A DNA stretch of 64,000 nt from Paramecium sonneborni (taxonomy: Eukaryota > Ciliophora > Oligohymenophorea > Peniculida > Parameciidae). Below the pieces are notes generated by a model. The model was not told where the DNA came from, made no database searches, and worked only from the letters and a program-made list of their open reading frames with translations. Positions within the stretch are counted from its first letter, which is position 1, and every line of letters starts with the position of its first letter. The DNA is taken from positions 62,001 through 126,000 of the forward strand of contig CAJJDN010000019.1 in assembly GCA_905182985.1 (NCBI GenBank). The letters are read 5' to 3'. Shown here piece after piece: positions 49,256 through 60,756 of the stretch. The translations under genes and the position numbers were made by a program.

Positions 49256-49262
49256 TAAAATT

Positions 49263-49544
49263 ATGAATTCAACTACCAATTCATTCTATGAATTAAACAA
49301 GAGATTTACTTAAAGCTCTTTACGTAGAATTCGAAAGCCAGAACATGACTATGTACCAGAAGTTAAACATTACTATCGAACAACTAATCCTAAATTATTA
49401 ACGGTTGAATATTTGCATAACGAATCACTTGAATAATTACATGTGAATAGTTTAGTTAGATCTCACAACAAACATACATACTCTTATAGCAGACATATAA
49501 AAATGGTTAGACCTTAATTGATATTATAATTTTAATAATTATGA
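49263..49544 (+). CDS. Unknown 93-residue protein
   Basis: A forward single-exon gene of 94 codons, MNSTTNSFYELNKRF at the start, rich in Tyr, His and Arg (RKPEHDYVPEVKHYYRTTN). No signal peptide or family was recognised. It starts 7 bases from the TRM13 start codon on the other strand, and its TGA (49542-49544) overlaps the ATG (49541-49543) of the kinase gene. A duplicate at 50388-50669 is part of assembly duplication B. Confidence 0.65.
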
Positions 49545-50224
49545 CAGATGTCTTTCCTGAAAGATTAAGAGACAAATTAAATATCCTATAAGACAATCTC
49601 AAACGTGCTATAAGTACTCACCAAAATAGTGATAAGAAACTTCCAACTAGATCATATTCCAATTTTCAAACTAGAAATATTGGGATTCGAATTTGGGACT
49701 TAGATGATAAACGAAATAGTAATTCACTAATGATTAGTTTAAAACCTCTTTATAAATAAGATCCAACCTACTTTTTTGATAAAGTAAAGCCTAAATAAAG
49801 AATTCGTTTAGATTTTAATTTCAAACCAACTTAATAGATTATGCCACTTTCATCTGATCCATCTTCTATTCCATCAAATTTGAAAATATCAAAGAGATTA
49901 AGTTTTTCAGATTGTTTGGTATTGAGTTCTCCTTAAAAAAAAGCCAATCATTTATTCATTAAACTTAATTTCTAAATTATCAATAAATCAAGTCCTATTA
50001 AAAATGATGAACCAAATCAAACTAATTGTTAGTTAACCAACCTGTAAATAGGTTTTAATTTAGAATAAACATTTTTTAATTCATCCTTATTAAATTCAAT
50101 AAGTAAACCTGTAAAAAATATAAACGAAAATTCAACATGCTCTCTAAAAGAAATACTTTAAAAAAAGTAAGTTCAAAAATATCATAATATGGAAAAAGAC
50201 ACAAACAATCCAAACTCTTAATTA
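49541..50224 (+). CDS. Truncated duplicate of the kinase gene at 50666 (artefact)
   Basis: Identical to the first 684 bases of the kinase gene at 50666 and cut at the N. It should not be counted as a gene. Confidence 0.85.
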
Positions 50225-50225
50225 N
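50225..50225. other. Scaffold join (single N) between two identical copies
   Basis: The second ambiguous base in the window. It joins the copies of duplication B. Confidence 0.95.
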
Positions 50226-51349
50226 TTGACTTTATGAGAAGGATCTAATGGACATTCCACCCAATCTATTTCTTATTAACCATGGAATACACAATATTAA
50301 CCACCTGTTTTATACACTTCCATATTACAGGGTCGATTCTTTTTCACATTATAAAATTGACACCTCTCAATTTATTACATTAAAATTATGAATTCAACTA
50401 CCAATTCATTCTATGAATTAAACAAGAGATTTACTTAAAGCTCTTTACGTAGAATTCGAAAGCCAGAACATGACTATGTACCAGAAGTTAAACATTACTA
50501 TCGAACAACTAATCCTAAATTATTAACGGTTGAATATTTGCATAACGAATCACTTGAATAATTACATGTGAATAGTTTAGTTAGATCTCACAACAAACAT
50601 ACATACTCTTATAGCAGACATATAAAAATGGTTAGACCTTAATTGATATTATAATTTTAATAATTATGACAGATGTCTTTCCTGAAAGATTAAGAGACAA
50701 ATTAAATATCCTATAAGACAATCTCAAACGTGCTATAAGTACTCACCAAAATAGTGATAAGAAACTTCCAACTAGATCATATTCCAATTTTCAAACTAGA
50801 AATATTGGGATTCGAATTTGGGACTTAGATGATAAACGAAATAGTAATTCACTAATGATTAGTTTAAAACCTCTTTATAAATAAGATCCAACCTACTTTT
50901 TTGATAAAGTAAAGCCTAAATAAAGAATTCGTTTAGATTTTAATTTCAAACCAACTTAATAGATTATGCCACTTTCATCTGATCCATCTTCTATTCCATC
51001 AAATTTGAAAATATCAAAGAGATTAAGTTTTTCAGATTGTTTGGTATTGAGTTCTCCTTAAAAAAAAGCCAATCATTTATTCATTAAACTTAATTTCTAA
51101 ATTATCAATAAATCAAGTCCTATTAAAAATGATGAACCAAATCAAACTAATTGTTAGTTAACCAACCTGTAAATAGGTTTTAATTTAGAATAAACATTTT
51201 TTAATTCATCCTTATTAAATTCAATAAGTAAACCTGTAAAAAATATAAACGAAAATTCAACATGCTCTCTAAAAGAAATACTTTAAAAAAAGTAAGTTCA
51301 AAAATATCATAATATGGAAAAAGACACAAACAATCCAAACTCTTAATTA
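50226..51349. repeat. Direct duplication B, right copy (assembly overlap)
   Basis: Second copy of 49101-50224, offset 1125. It contains duplicated pieces of TRM13 (50226-50380, reverse) and the 93-residue gene (50388-50669), and continues into the intact kinase gene. Confidence 0.9.
50388..50669 (+). CDS. Duplicate of the 93-residue gene (artefact of assembly overlap)
   Basis: The same sequence as 49263-49544, inside the right copy of duplication B. Only one copy is expected in the genome. Confidence 0.8.
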
Positions 51350-53193
51350 AAATTTAAGGAGTTTTCTATTTTAAATGATAAAACTCATTCAATCTCAATT
51401 TTTATATCAACCAATGTCAATATTTTTTAATTTTAATCAATCAACTAAGATCAAATAGATTGTATTTCAAAAGAAATTAAATTCAATTATACTAATTTAA
51501 AAAAGGAAGAAACAATCTAAAATTAAGCAATTTAAAGATTGCCAAAGTTTGATATTGATTCTACTAGATATAATCATTCACTAAAAATTTTATAAAGATA
51601 ATCTACTATAGATAGAAACTCAAGATTAGATATTATAGTATCAACAATCAAAAAAGAGCAATAATAATAAAATCATAATCAAGTAGCAGAAGCTTTAATC
51701 ATAATTAAACCTTAATAATTAGCTCGAGATATTGGTTAAAGAAAACCTAATATATTAAATTTGTTCGTGAATACATTAGATTAATTAAAAAATCCTAAAT
51801 TATCAGAATTAAACTTACCAGTCAAGCAAATTAAAAATTTGAAAATACTTAAAGAGGATTAAGTATCAAAATAAAATACTATTGATAAAATATTTAACTA
51901 AGATTCTTTATTAAATTAAGAAAATATTTAAAAGAAAAATAATTAGATAATCAACAGTTTAAGATCAATACATTTATCCTAACTTTTATAGGATTAGTCT
52001 AGCAATTAAAATTTTATTAGTTTGGTTTTAATTCCAATAGTTAATTAAGATGTTTTTGAAAATAGAAAAATCTAACCTAAACTATGTTTCTAATATGAGT
52101 AAAATTTATAAAAAAACAGAAAAAAGATTGAGGAAATAAAACAATTAATATCGACTTCTAAAAAACAAAATCCTTTGTTATAATTAAGTAATGGTAAATA
52201 GTAATCGATAAAAGAATAAAAATTACAAATAGATACATAAAAGCCTATAAGAAATGTTTCAGTAAGTTCAAATGATAGAAGATAATCATCAGTTGGATAT
52301 AACACACCAATAAGAAGTCCAAATTTTATTTAATAAAAAGGAACAATGTAAATGTCAAAAAATGAAAAATCTCCTTTATATAGATTTAAAAAGATAAAAT
52401 ATTTGGGAAGAGGAAATATTAGTGATGTTTATTCAGTAACGTAAAATATTATGTATTTCTAAATATAGAGACACAATAACTGGGATGATGACAGCTTTGA
52501 AAATAATTTAAAAATCTGTAATCACAAGCAAAGGTATTTAAGGATTAATTAAAACTGAAATTTGTATTTAAAGTTATATTCATCATCCAAATATATTAAA
52601 ATGTTATGGAGTAATAAATGATGATAAATAAGTATTTATTAATAAAATGTTAGATTGCTTTGGTTTTAGAATTGGGGGACATAACTTTGTTGAACTATAG
52701 AAAGGAGAAAACATTAAATGAAAAATAAATTATTGATATTATTTATCAAGTTTTAAGAGGAGTAAGTTATTTACATTAATTTGGAATCATACATAGAGAC
52801 ATAAAACCAGAAAACATACTATTATAAGGAGAAGTTGTTAAATTAGCTGATTTAGGAATATGTATAAAAGCTACAAATTCTTAACAATATTGTGGAACAC
52901 CAGGTTATATGGCACCTGAAATAACAATGAATAAAAGATATGATAATAAAGTAGATTGTTATAGTGTTGGTGTATTAATACATGAATTATTATTTGGAAA
53001 GCTTCCAAAGGTGGGTTAATAAATAAATGGTGATACTTAATTAATAAAATTAATGAATAGACTATTGGATGTAAATGTAGCTTTGAGAATTAGTTGTAAA
53101 TAAGCCTTAGAATATGAGATGTTTTAAAGTTGTGAAAAAAAGATGGCAAAATATTCAGAAATGATAAAAAACACTATTTTTTGGGATTATTGA
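50666..53193 (+). CDS. Protein kinase with long N-terminal extension
   Basis: An 825-residue protein. Residues 1 to about 560 are a low-complexity, Asn/Gln/Ser-rich extension (MTDVFPERLRDKLNILQDN at the start). The kinase domain occupies the last 260 residues: glycine loop YLGRGNISDVYSV, TALKIIQKS with the catalytic Lys, HRDIKPENILL, DLG in place of DFG, CGTPGYMAPE, and DCYSVGVLIHELLFGKLP. Introns of 28 nt (near 52440) and 22 nt (near 52629) leave 826 codons. Lys, HRD Asp and DLG Asp are retained, so activity is likely. Its start overlaps the upstream small gene by four bases, and it converges on the PP2C gene with 12 bases between stops. Confidence 0.87.
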
Positions 53194-53205
53194 AATAATA
53201 AATAT

Positions 53206-54655
53206 TCAACTCTTTAAATAAACAACTATGCAAGTAATGTCATCTCTAGCTAAACTATGCCTTTTCCAAGCATTAATAGATTCAGCCATAAGTCTATCTG
53301 CAGCTAAATCAATATTTTCTTTTTCAATATAAGGAGTAACTACATTCATTACATCTTCATTTGAAAGATATTCCCATACTCCATCAGATGCAATAACTAT
53401 GCATTAATCATATTATGTTAAAGTGAATTCAAATATTTCTGGATCTGCTGTAACTCCAGCCTATGCACCTACTTTATCACCTAAACTTCTTGTCATTGCT
53501 AATCCTGGTGCATCTATATAAGATAACCAAACTCTTTCAGGACCAATAGAATTTCCATAATAATCTTTTATTAATTAATATATAGATACCTTTCTAACTC
53601 TCAACTCGTCCTCCTGCTTAAAGAATTCTTTATTTTTCATCTTCAACATTTGGTTTATGATCTCTTGTTATTTATATTGCTTTCCAATTCCCCTCTTAAT
53701 TTCTACAAATTATAGCTCGAGAATCTCCAACATTCGCTGTCCAAAGTTAATCTTTTTTAATTAAAACAGTAACAGTTGTAGATCCTGACAAAGATGTATC
53801 TGTTTCAGAATCCCATATCTCTTTATTTGTTGATTCAAATGCTTTTTAAATAACCTTATATTTATTGTCCTCTTTATTTATTAAGGATTCGAGATGCTTT
53901 GGTAATGCTTACCTAATAAATTGAGAAACTAAATGACCATTAGAACCATGACCATCACATACACCAAACATATTATAACCTAAACTTACTTATTTTGAAG
54001 AAATTTACTTCTCTAAACAATTTGGTAAAACGATAGCCGAATCTTAATTAGTTTTTGATGTCTTATTTGCTTAACATCCAGCTTTTGTTTTAAAAGCATA
54101 TTATCCTCCATTCCATGTTCTTGCCATCAACCTTTTTTTATTTAATGACAATTATCTATCTGGACTTTGCTATCTTCTTTCAGGAGTCACACTATTGTAA
54201 TGAGTAATAGCATCTTCTAATCTTTTTTTTAATTACTTTTCATATTTACTTCAATTATTTTGGCACTTCACTTTTTGCTTCCAATTTTGGTAATCTATTA
54301 TGAGGCTTTGTTCCATTTGATAGATTCAGCAATTCTAAATTAATTAAATCAAATACTTTGATCACTTTATAAATCTGCTTTTTTGAAATTAGGTAAACTA
54401 GGAAGAGATACTTTTTAATTTATTTTTGGTTCAAACTCATCATTTTTATAACGACGTTACACGTTTCCTTTCAGAGTTCTAATAATTTAAACATTTTTAC
54501 TTATGAATTTCTAATTAGTTCTCAATCGTAGTATGTTTTGGAGGTTTGAAATCTAAAATAAAAATTTAATTGATTAATATAAAGGTATTATTGGTGAATC
54601 AAATGTTATCATTAGTACCTGATAAATCTGGAACTTTTTTATTACTGTTGCTCAT
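53206..54655 (-). CDS. PP2C-type protein phosphatase (second copy)
   Basis: The catalytic part is clear on the reverse strand: TNQDSAIVLPN, MFGVCDGHGSNGH, TVTVLIKKDQLWTANVGDSR, ITRDHKPNVEDEKQRI, TRSLGDKVG, IVIASDGVWEYLS and RDDITCIVVYLKS before the TGA. The N-terminal 120 residues are less certain. The ATG at 54655 (MSNSNKKVPDLSG) needs an unusually long first intron (66 nt) and two of 22 nt, and one frame step near 54245 is still unexplained. A 25-nt intron near 53588-53612 is well supported. The enzyme is probably active. It is distinct in sequence from the PP2C at 45370. Confidence 0.82.
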
Positions 54656-55270
54656 CTAAATTTATTAAAATTAATAAACTAAATATTATTATACAATAAT
54701 TTTCGTTATTTAACAGAATCATAAATCTTCCATCCGTGTATATAATAGGATTTAAAACATATTCATATAATCTTAATTTAAATTAATCTCTTAAAATTTA
54801 ATACTCATTCTAATCATTCTAAATTATTTATACTTATTATTACAATCAATTTGATAAATTTAATAAATTATCAAAGATATATGACGTTAATTTTATTAAT
54901 TTATATCAAAATGATAAAGCTTTCAAAAAATTTTTATTATCTTTATACATAAAATCAAAAATTTTGCTTTCTTTATTAAATTAATCAAACTTCGCTTCTT
55001 GCTAATTAAAATACAAACACCCAAAACAAATATAAATTTGACTTAAAACTACAAATACAATAATTTATGCAGTAATATTATTTATAATGTCATCAATAGA
55101 GAAGTTATTTGAATTGATTACTCGTTACATTAATCCAAAGAATTGATTTTTTAATTTTAGCACAAGATCAGTAATTTATATGAATATGAGTATTAAATAA
55201 ATTATTATTTAACCCTTTCAGGGAATAGCACACAAAAAATAAAATAATCAATACTCATTGTTATACTTCC
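54656..55270. other. AT-rich intergenic stretch
   Basis: No credible coding sequence. A short forward frame from ATG 55090 (MSSIEKLFELITRYIN) ends at TGA after about 20 codons. The right part is inside duplication C. Confidence 0.4.
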
Positions 55271-55603
55271 TCATCTTATTATATTAATTTTCAATTATTA
55301 CATAATTTGCTCAATAGTCTTTTCAATCTACTCTTTATCATGATCATTGTTCAAATTTTTCACTAAATTACAAAATTCCTCCAAATCCTTTAACATCAAA
55401 TATTCTTATGTATTTTTTTTAAACAAAAAATTTATAATTAAGTAAATTATGAAGAAATCTTGAAAAGTAAAGTTAACTATATTATATTCATTATTCTACA
55501 CAAGAGTTCGATGATTTTTAAAGGGAAACTATTATTTTTAAATATAACCTAGAATAAAGTAGAGTTAATAAAAAGGATAATTTATAAGAAAGAAAAAATA
55601 CAT
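55271..55603 (-). CDS. Possible small protein of 110 residues
   Basis: A reverse-strand frame of 111 codons without TGA. The first 70 residues are hydrophobic and aromatic (MYFFFLINYPFYQLYFILG), and the last 40 are charged helix (DLEEFCNLVKNLNNDHDKEQ) ending LKINIIR. The C-terminal part looks convincingly coding; the hydrophobic part may instead be intron or non-coding DNA. An identical copy lies at 56296-56628 through duplication C. No family was recognised. Confidence 0.35.
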
Positions 55604-55811
55604 TAATTAAAAGAAAGATTAAATAATTAAATGTTTATATAATAAATTTCACTTCTTAAAAGAAAAGAAATTGATTCTATAAATAAATAATAACTAAGTT
55701 TAGTTAAAAAGCAAAACGCATGTAAAATAGCTTTGTTATTCTTCATATTTTAACTAATTCAATAGACCCTTTTTTGTAAGATATTATTATTAATTATTTA
55801 AAATATTAAAA

Positions 55812-56096
55812 ATGAACCCATTTAAGGTTTCAAATTTATGTTGTGGAAACCAAAAAAATTTGAAATTTTTCAAGATAGTTATAGAGAATCATGAAAATGA
55901 AAGATAATACATAGAGGTAGATCCTTTAGAAAAGATAAGAGAAATTAAATAAAAAGTATTTGACAATAAAGTTGACCCTGAAAAATCACAATTATATTTT
56001 TAGATGAAGAAACTTGAAAATGATTGGACAGTTAAATAAAGTGGTTTGAAAGATTAATGTAAACTATATTTAATATTTGGCGAAAACATAAGAGCT
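55812..56096 (+). CDS. Truncated duplicate of the ubiquitin-like gene at 56837 (artefact)
   Basis: Identical to the gene at 56837, lacking only the final bases because the left contig ends at the N. Confidence 0.85.
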
Positions 56097-56097
56097 N
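56097..56097. other. Scaffold join (single N) between two identical copies
   Basis: The third ambiguous base in the window. It joins the copies of duplication C. Confidence 0.95.
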
Positions 56098-57121
56098 TAA
56101 TATTATTTATAATGTCATCAATAGAGAAGTTATTTGAATTGATTACTCGTTACATTAATCCAAAGAATTGATTTTTTAATTTTAGCACAAGATCAGTAAT
56201 TTATATGAATATGAGTATTAAATAAATTATTATTTAACCCTTTCAGGGAATAGCACACAAAAAATAAAATAATCAATACTCATTGTTATACTTCCTCATC
56301 TTATTATATTAATTTTCAATTATTACATAATTTGCTCAATAGTCTTTTCAATCTACTCTTTATCATGATCATTGTTCAAATTTTTCACTAAATTACAAAA
56401 TTCCTCCAAATCCTTTAACATCAAATATTCTTATGTATTTTTTTTAAACAAAAAATTTATAATTAAGTAAATTATGAAGAAATCTTGAAAAGTAAAGTTA
56501 ACTATATTATATTCATTATTCTACACAAGAGTTCGATGATTTTTAAAGGGAAACTATTATTTTTAAATATAACCTAGAATAAAGTAGAGTTAATAAAAAG
56601 GATAATTTATAAGAAAGAAAAAATACATTAATTAAAAGAAAGATTAAATAATTAAATGTTTATATAATAAATTTCACTTCTTAAAAGAAAAGAAATTGAT
56701 TCTATAAATAAATAATAACTAAGTTTAGTTAAAAAGCAAAACGCATGTAAAATAGCTTTGTTATTCTTCATATTTTAACTAATTCAATAGACCCTTTTTT
56801 GTAAGATATTATTATTAATTATTTAAAATATTAAAAATGAACCCATTTAAGGTTTCAAATTTATGTTGTGGAAACCAAAAAAATTTGAAATTTTTCAAGA
56901 TAGTTATAGAGAATCATGAAAATGAAAGATAATACATAGAGGTAGATCCTTTAGAAAAGATAAGAGAAATTAAATAAAAAGTATTTGACAATAAAGTTGA
57001 CCCTGAAAAATCACAATTATATTTTTAGATGAAGAAACTTGAAAATGATTGGACAGTTAAATAAAGTGGTTTGAAAGATTAATGTAAACTATATTTAATA
57101 TTTGGCGAAAACATAAGAGCT
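56098..57121. repeat. Direct duplication C, right copy (assembly overlap)
   Basis: Second copy of 55073-56096, offset 1025, holding the complete ubiquitin-like gene. Confidence 0.9.
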
Positions 57122-57124
57122 TGA
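56837..57124 (+). CDS. Small ubiquitin-like-fold protein
   Basis: A 95-residue single-exon protein (96 codons). The pattern FKIVIENHENERQYIEVDP, then LEKIREIKQKVFDNKVDPEK, then LYFQMKKLENDWTVKQSGL, then KLYLIFG matches the strand-helix-strand layout and spacing of a ubiquitin-like domain, including the helix starting IREIKQKV and the L..Y..KKL.. turn. There is no C-terminal Gly-Gly, so it is a ubiquitin-like domain protein rather than a conjugated modifier. A Cys pair (LCCGN) lies near the N-terminus. The intact copy ends at TGA 57122-57124, 52 bases from the convergent VWA gene. Confidence 0.65.
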
Positions 57125-57176
57125 CTAATATATGATTATTATTTAAATTACAATATTGAAGAAAAATATTTTTCAA

Positions 57177-58617
57177 TCAAGAAAATTTAGGTGTGTTTTA
57201 TTATATTTTTAAATGAATAAATATAATACAAAAAAACTCATTTTAATTCTTAGATTCATGATGGTTCTTCATCATAAAGTTATTTAATTCTTTATTATTA
57301 TAATTACCATTTGAGCTACAAATTTTCACAAATTAGTTCAAAATACGACTTTCGATTGAACTCTATTATATATTTTTAAAATTACATGTCTATTATTAAT
57401 CACATACCCAAATAACTAATGGAGATTATTTGCAATTAAAGTAAGTATTAAAATCAAGAGTATTGGAGTCATTTTCATATAGAAAAATAGCATCAAGTTC
57501 AACATTTTTTATCGTTCTTTTTCCTGTTATGCTATTTTTCATTTCTATTTTTCCTTTAATTAAAGATACTGTTTTTCCTTTATCTGTTATATTGTCATTA
57601 AACTTTTTAAAAGACAATTCGATTGGAAACAAAAATGATTCTCCTATTTCTAAATTAGGAATTGTAATTTAATATTAATGTTAATGTTACAATTCAATCC
57701 ATCCTTCACTATGTATTTCATTGATCAATATATTTTCAAAAGGAATATTTTATAGATTTGTTGAGATAGTTATAGTTACATCATCCCATAAATTGAATGG
57801 AAAATTAGCAAATGCTTCTTCCAAACATTAAAAGACTTATTATTCATCAGTTATTATATAATGTTTTCCAAATCTTAGATTAGTTATAGCTTATAATCTT
57901 TTATTAGCATTTGAATTACTGAATCCAAATGAATCAATAGTAAAAACATCATAATTATATTCTAATTACTTTCTAATTTTTGTTAGAGCAATTTCATCTT
58001 AACCATCTGAGAAAATGAAAATTCTTGCCCAATTGTTTTTATTTTTTCTTTAATTTATAACATCAAAAGCAACTTCAGTTCCTTTCCATAACTAAGTTGT
58101 TCCAATACATTACAAATCATTAATAACAAATGCAAAATATTCTTAAGTTTCTGATGTTACTTTTTACAAACCTGTTAGAAGTTTCCCTTCATTATTGAAA
58201 CTAATCAAGCATAATCTATCTTAATCTCTAAGATTATTATGTATTGAATGCAAGATTTATTTTACATACTCAATTTTTTATCCTTACATACTATTGCTAA
58301 TGTCAATTAAACAAAACTTATATTGATGAATATATTACTAAATCTACACCAATTTAATCTAATTCTTCTAGAGTTTTTGTTCTTAATTATAAAACAATAG
58401 GAATAGTTTGTTAAGTCAAATTTAAAATGTTAGACCCTGGGTTAACTGAAAACATGTCAAATTATATATCATCGTCAAGAGGCTATTTATTTATGGAACT
58501 TCTGCTTGGAATGCTTTACTAGGTTCTTTGACTGAATCTATTTTTAGATTCGCTCTAACTATTTTTTAGATCATTATCCTAAGGTTAGGTTTTAACTTTT
58601 TGATTAAGATTTTGCAT
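57177..58617 (-). CDS. VWA-domain protein, copy 1
   Basis: A 472-residue protein with a von Willebrand factor A domain. A Gln/Ser-rich N-terminus (MQNLNQKVKTQPQDNDLKN) of about 90 residues is followed by a short conserved segment and the domain itself, starting GVDLFCLIDISNSMQGQKI with the MIDAS motif D-x-S-x-S. It continues through RLCLISFNNEGKLL, FIFSDGQDEI and FTIDSFGFSNSN. About 170 further residues follow, as in the VWA-vWFA-hairpin proteins of ciliates and plants. One 22-nt intron just before the MIDAS strand leaves 473 codons. Probably a cytoplasmic metal-dependent binding protein; the partner is unknown. It is a tandem paralogue of the next gene. Confidence 0.85.
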
Positions 58618-58818
58618 AGTGTTCGATTTTTGGATAGGTTTTTTCTTTTTTTGTTGGAATGAAAAAGAAGATGACCCTCCATCAGTTTCAAGGAGTCCAT
58701 AACTTCTCCACTTTGAAATATTGTGATCTTAACTCACAGCACTCCTACAATTTATTTTATATTTACTCTGTTGAAGGAATTTACATATATAAATTTATAT
58801 TTATATTGTTAATAATGA

Positions 58819-60708
58819 TCATGGTTTGCATTTCTTTGAATATTATACCTTCTAAACCCACATCATTTATTTTTTATTTTAAAATTATGATTATTCTTCT
58901 TACTACAATTAAATTCCAGATGCATCAAATTTTGCATTTATTCCTTATTAATTGTAATTGTTAGAAATAATTTAATACATTTATTTACTTCCAAATTTAT
59001 TGAAATATTCTTTTTTAGCTGCCTATTTAACTTATTCAAGATCAGACACAATATTTTTACATTTTTCTGATAATTATTGATTTTCTTACACTTTAGAAAT
59101 AAGTGAATCAATTAAATCTATAGCTTAAGAATTTTATCTATTTTAACATTTCTGTAATGCAGATTTGATCACTTCTGCTGATTCAACTCTAAAAACTTAT
59201 TCTGTAACAAAACTTAAAAATAAGTATAATTGTTTACTAATTTTATTCTTCAATAATAGTTTAATTTTCATCAATAAATTTCAAATATAATTCAGCTTAT
59301 TTTTAAATAGTTTCTTGAGTTTAAGAACTCGTAATTTATACTTCAGCTTAAAATAATAGTACATCTTCTTAAGGTAACTTAATTAATATATTATATAAAA
59401 AATACATTATTATTAATATATGGTATACTAAGTTTAAAAACGAAATCTCTTCTTTATCCTTCTGCTAGATAAGGTATTTTAAGTTTAATAGTTTAGTTAT
59501 TTGATTTATCTTATCCATAAAATTTAGAGATGGTTATAGCATCATATGGAGTTTAAGTTTTATTTTATAAAGTTATATTAATATTTGTTGCAACCATAGA
59601 AGTGAGAGCACCAAGTGCATCAACAAAAAACTCATCAAGTAAAGATATGTTATTAACAAAATAGAAACTACCTTTTCCCAAATTAGAAATTTTAGTCATC
59701 AATTTAGCATCATGATCACTACCAAAACCAAAAGAATGTATAGTAAGTGTTTATGAATAATAGGCTAATTATTTTTGAATTTAAGGAATTGCAGCTTCAT
59801 CTTAACCATCTGATAACACAAAAATAGCTGTCACGTTATTCACATTTTTTCTATATTTAATTTATTTTAAAGCCATTTAAGTACCTAAACTAATTACTGT
59901 TCCACCATTAGCTTAAATCTTAGAAATGATTTCCGAATAATATGTTTTATTCTCATCAGTCACTCTTCTTAAATTAGTCAATCTTTAACACGTATCATCA
60001 AATTATATTAAACATAATCTATCTTTTGGTCCTAAAAAATTTAGTAAAATGTTTAATGTTTATTTAACCATATCTATTTTCTCTCCACTCATACTCCCAC
60101 TTCTATCTATTACACAAAGCTTTATTTTTAAATATATATATATTTACTAAATCTACTCCAACTTTTGAATGTTATTGTTAATCCATATTAAATTGGTTCT
60201 AGGCATCTCCCTCAATCTGTTAAGGCACTTATTAATGTTAAACTTCTTTTGCTTTTATACCTACCAAACATGAAAGTTCCTTTCTTTCGTTAAACTTTAC
60301 AGTCTTAAATTCAGAAGCTAAGTAAAATTCAACATTTTCATTAAGATTATATACTTAGCCTTCTTAAACTTGTTGTTATTATTAAATCTAATCTATATCA
60401 AAACTTTCATCATCATCAAATTGTATTTGTTTAGCATATTTATCATCAATAATTTCTTATTCAATATAATCATCATTCTATTGTTATTTTATTGCTTATT
60501 ATTATTATTATTATTATTGTTATTGTTATTATTGTTATTATTTCTTTTTATTGATTATTTTTTTTGTATCGTATTTTCCATTCTTTATACGAACACCAAA
60601 ATAATCAAAATCTTCCTTATCTTGTTCATTACTTTAAATCACAGTTTCAAAGACCTGAATCAATTGATTTGGAACATATATTTCATTTAAATTCTCTTAT
60701 TGTAGCAT
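58819..60708 (-). CDS. VWA-domain protein, copy 2, with polyglutamine
   Basis: A 602-residue VWA protein. The N-terminus (MLQQENLNEIYVPNQ) leads to KKK and a 15-Gln run (60496-60540), then acidic and Gln-rich sequence. A conserved strand (EFYLASEFKTVKFNERKE) precedes the VWA domain, which begins GVDLLCVIDRSGSMSGEKI (MIDAS), with RLCLIQFDD, FVLSDGQDEAAI and HSFGFGSDHDAKLM. A C-terminal domain is followed by a helical tail (VQENQQLSEKCKNIVSDLEQ) and a Gln-rich end. Introns at 60120-60147, 59378-59405 and 59213-59237 leave whole codons in every exon sum. The first intron lies at the same place as in copy 1, so the two genes arose by tandem duplication. Confidence 0.85.
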
Positions 60709-60756
60709 AATATTTATATAATTTTATTATGATTTTATTATTGAATATAACTTCTA

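Larger units (their letters stand above)
49101..50224. repeat. Direct duplication B, left copy (assembly overlap)
   Basis: These 1124 bases recur at 50226-51349 across the N at 50225. The ends match exactly. Read as unmerged contig overlap. Confidence 0.9.
55073..56096. repeat. Direct duplication C, left copy (assembly overlap)
   Basis: These 1024 bases recur at 56098-57121 across the N at 56097, with matching ends. Read as unmerged contig overlap. Confidence 0.9.

Noticed and set aside
58659..58964. Forward frame of 101 codons
   Set aside because: It overlaps the C-terminal coding end of the second VWA gene and the leader of the first. The reverse reading has the expected codon use and continuity.
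60370..60690. Forward open frame encoding a long Leu run
   Set aside because: It is the complement of the polyglutamine tract and flanks of the VWA gene, whose reverse-strand reading has clear domain motifs.
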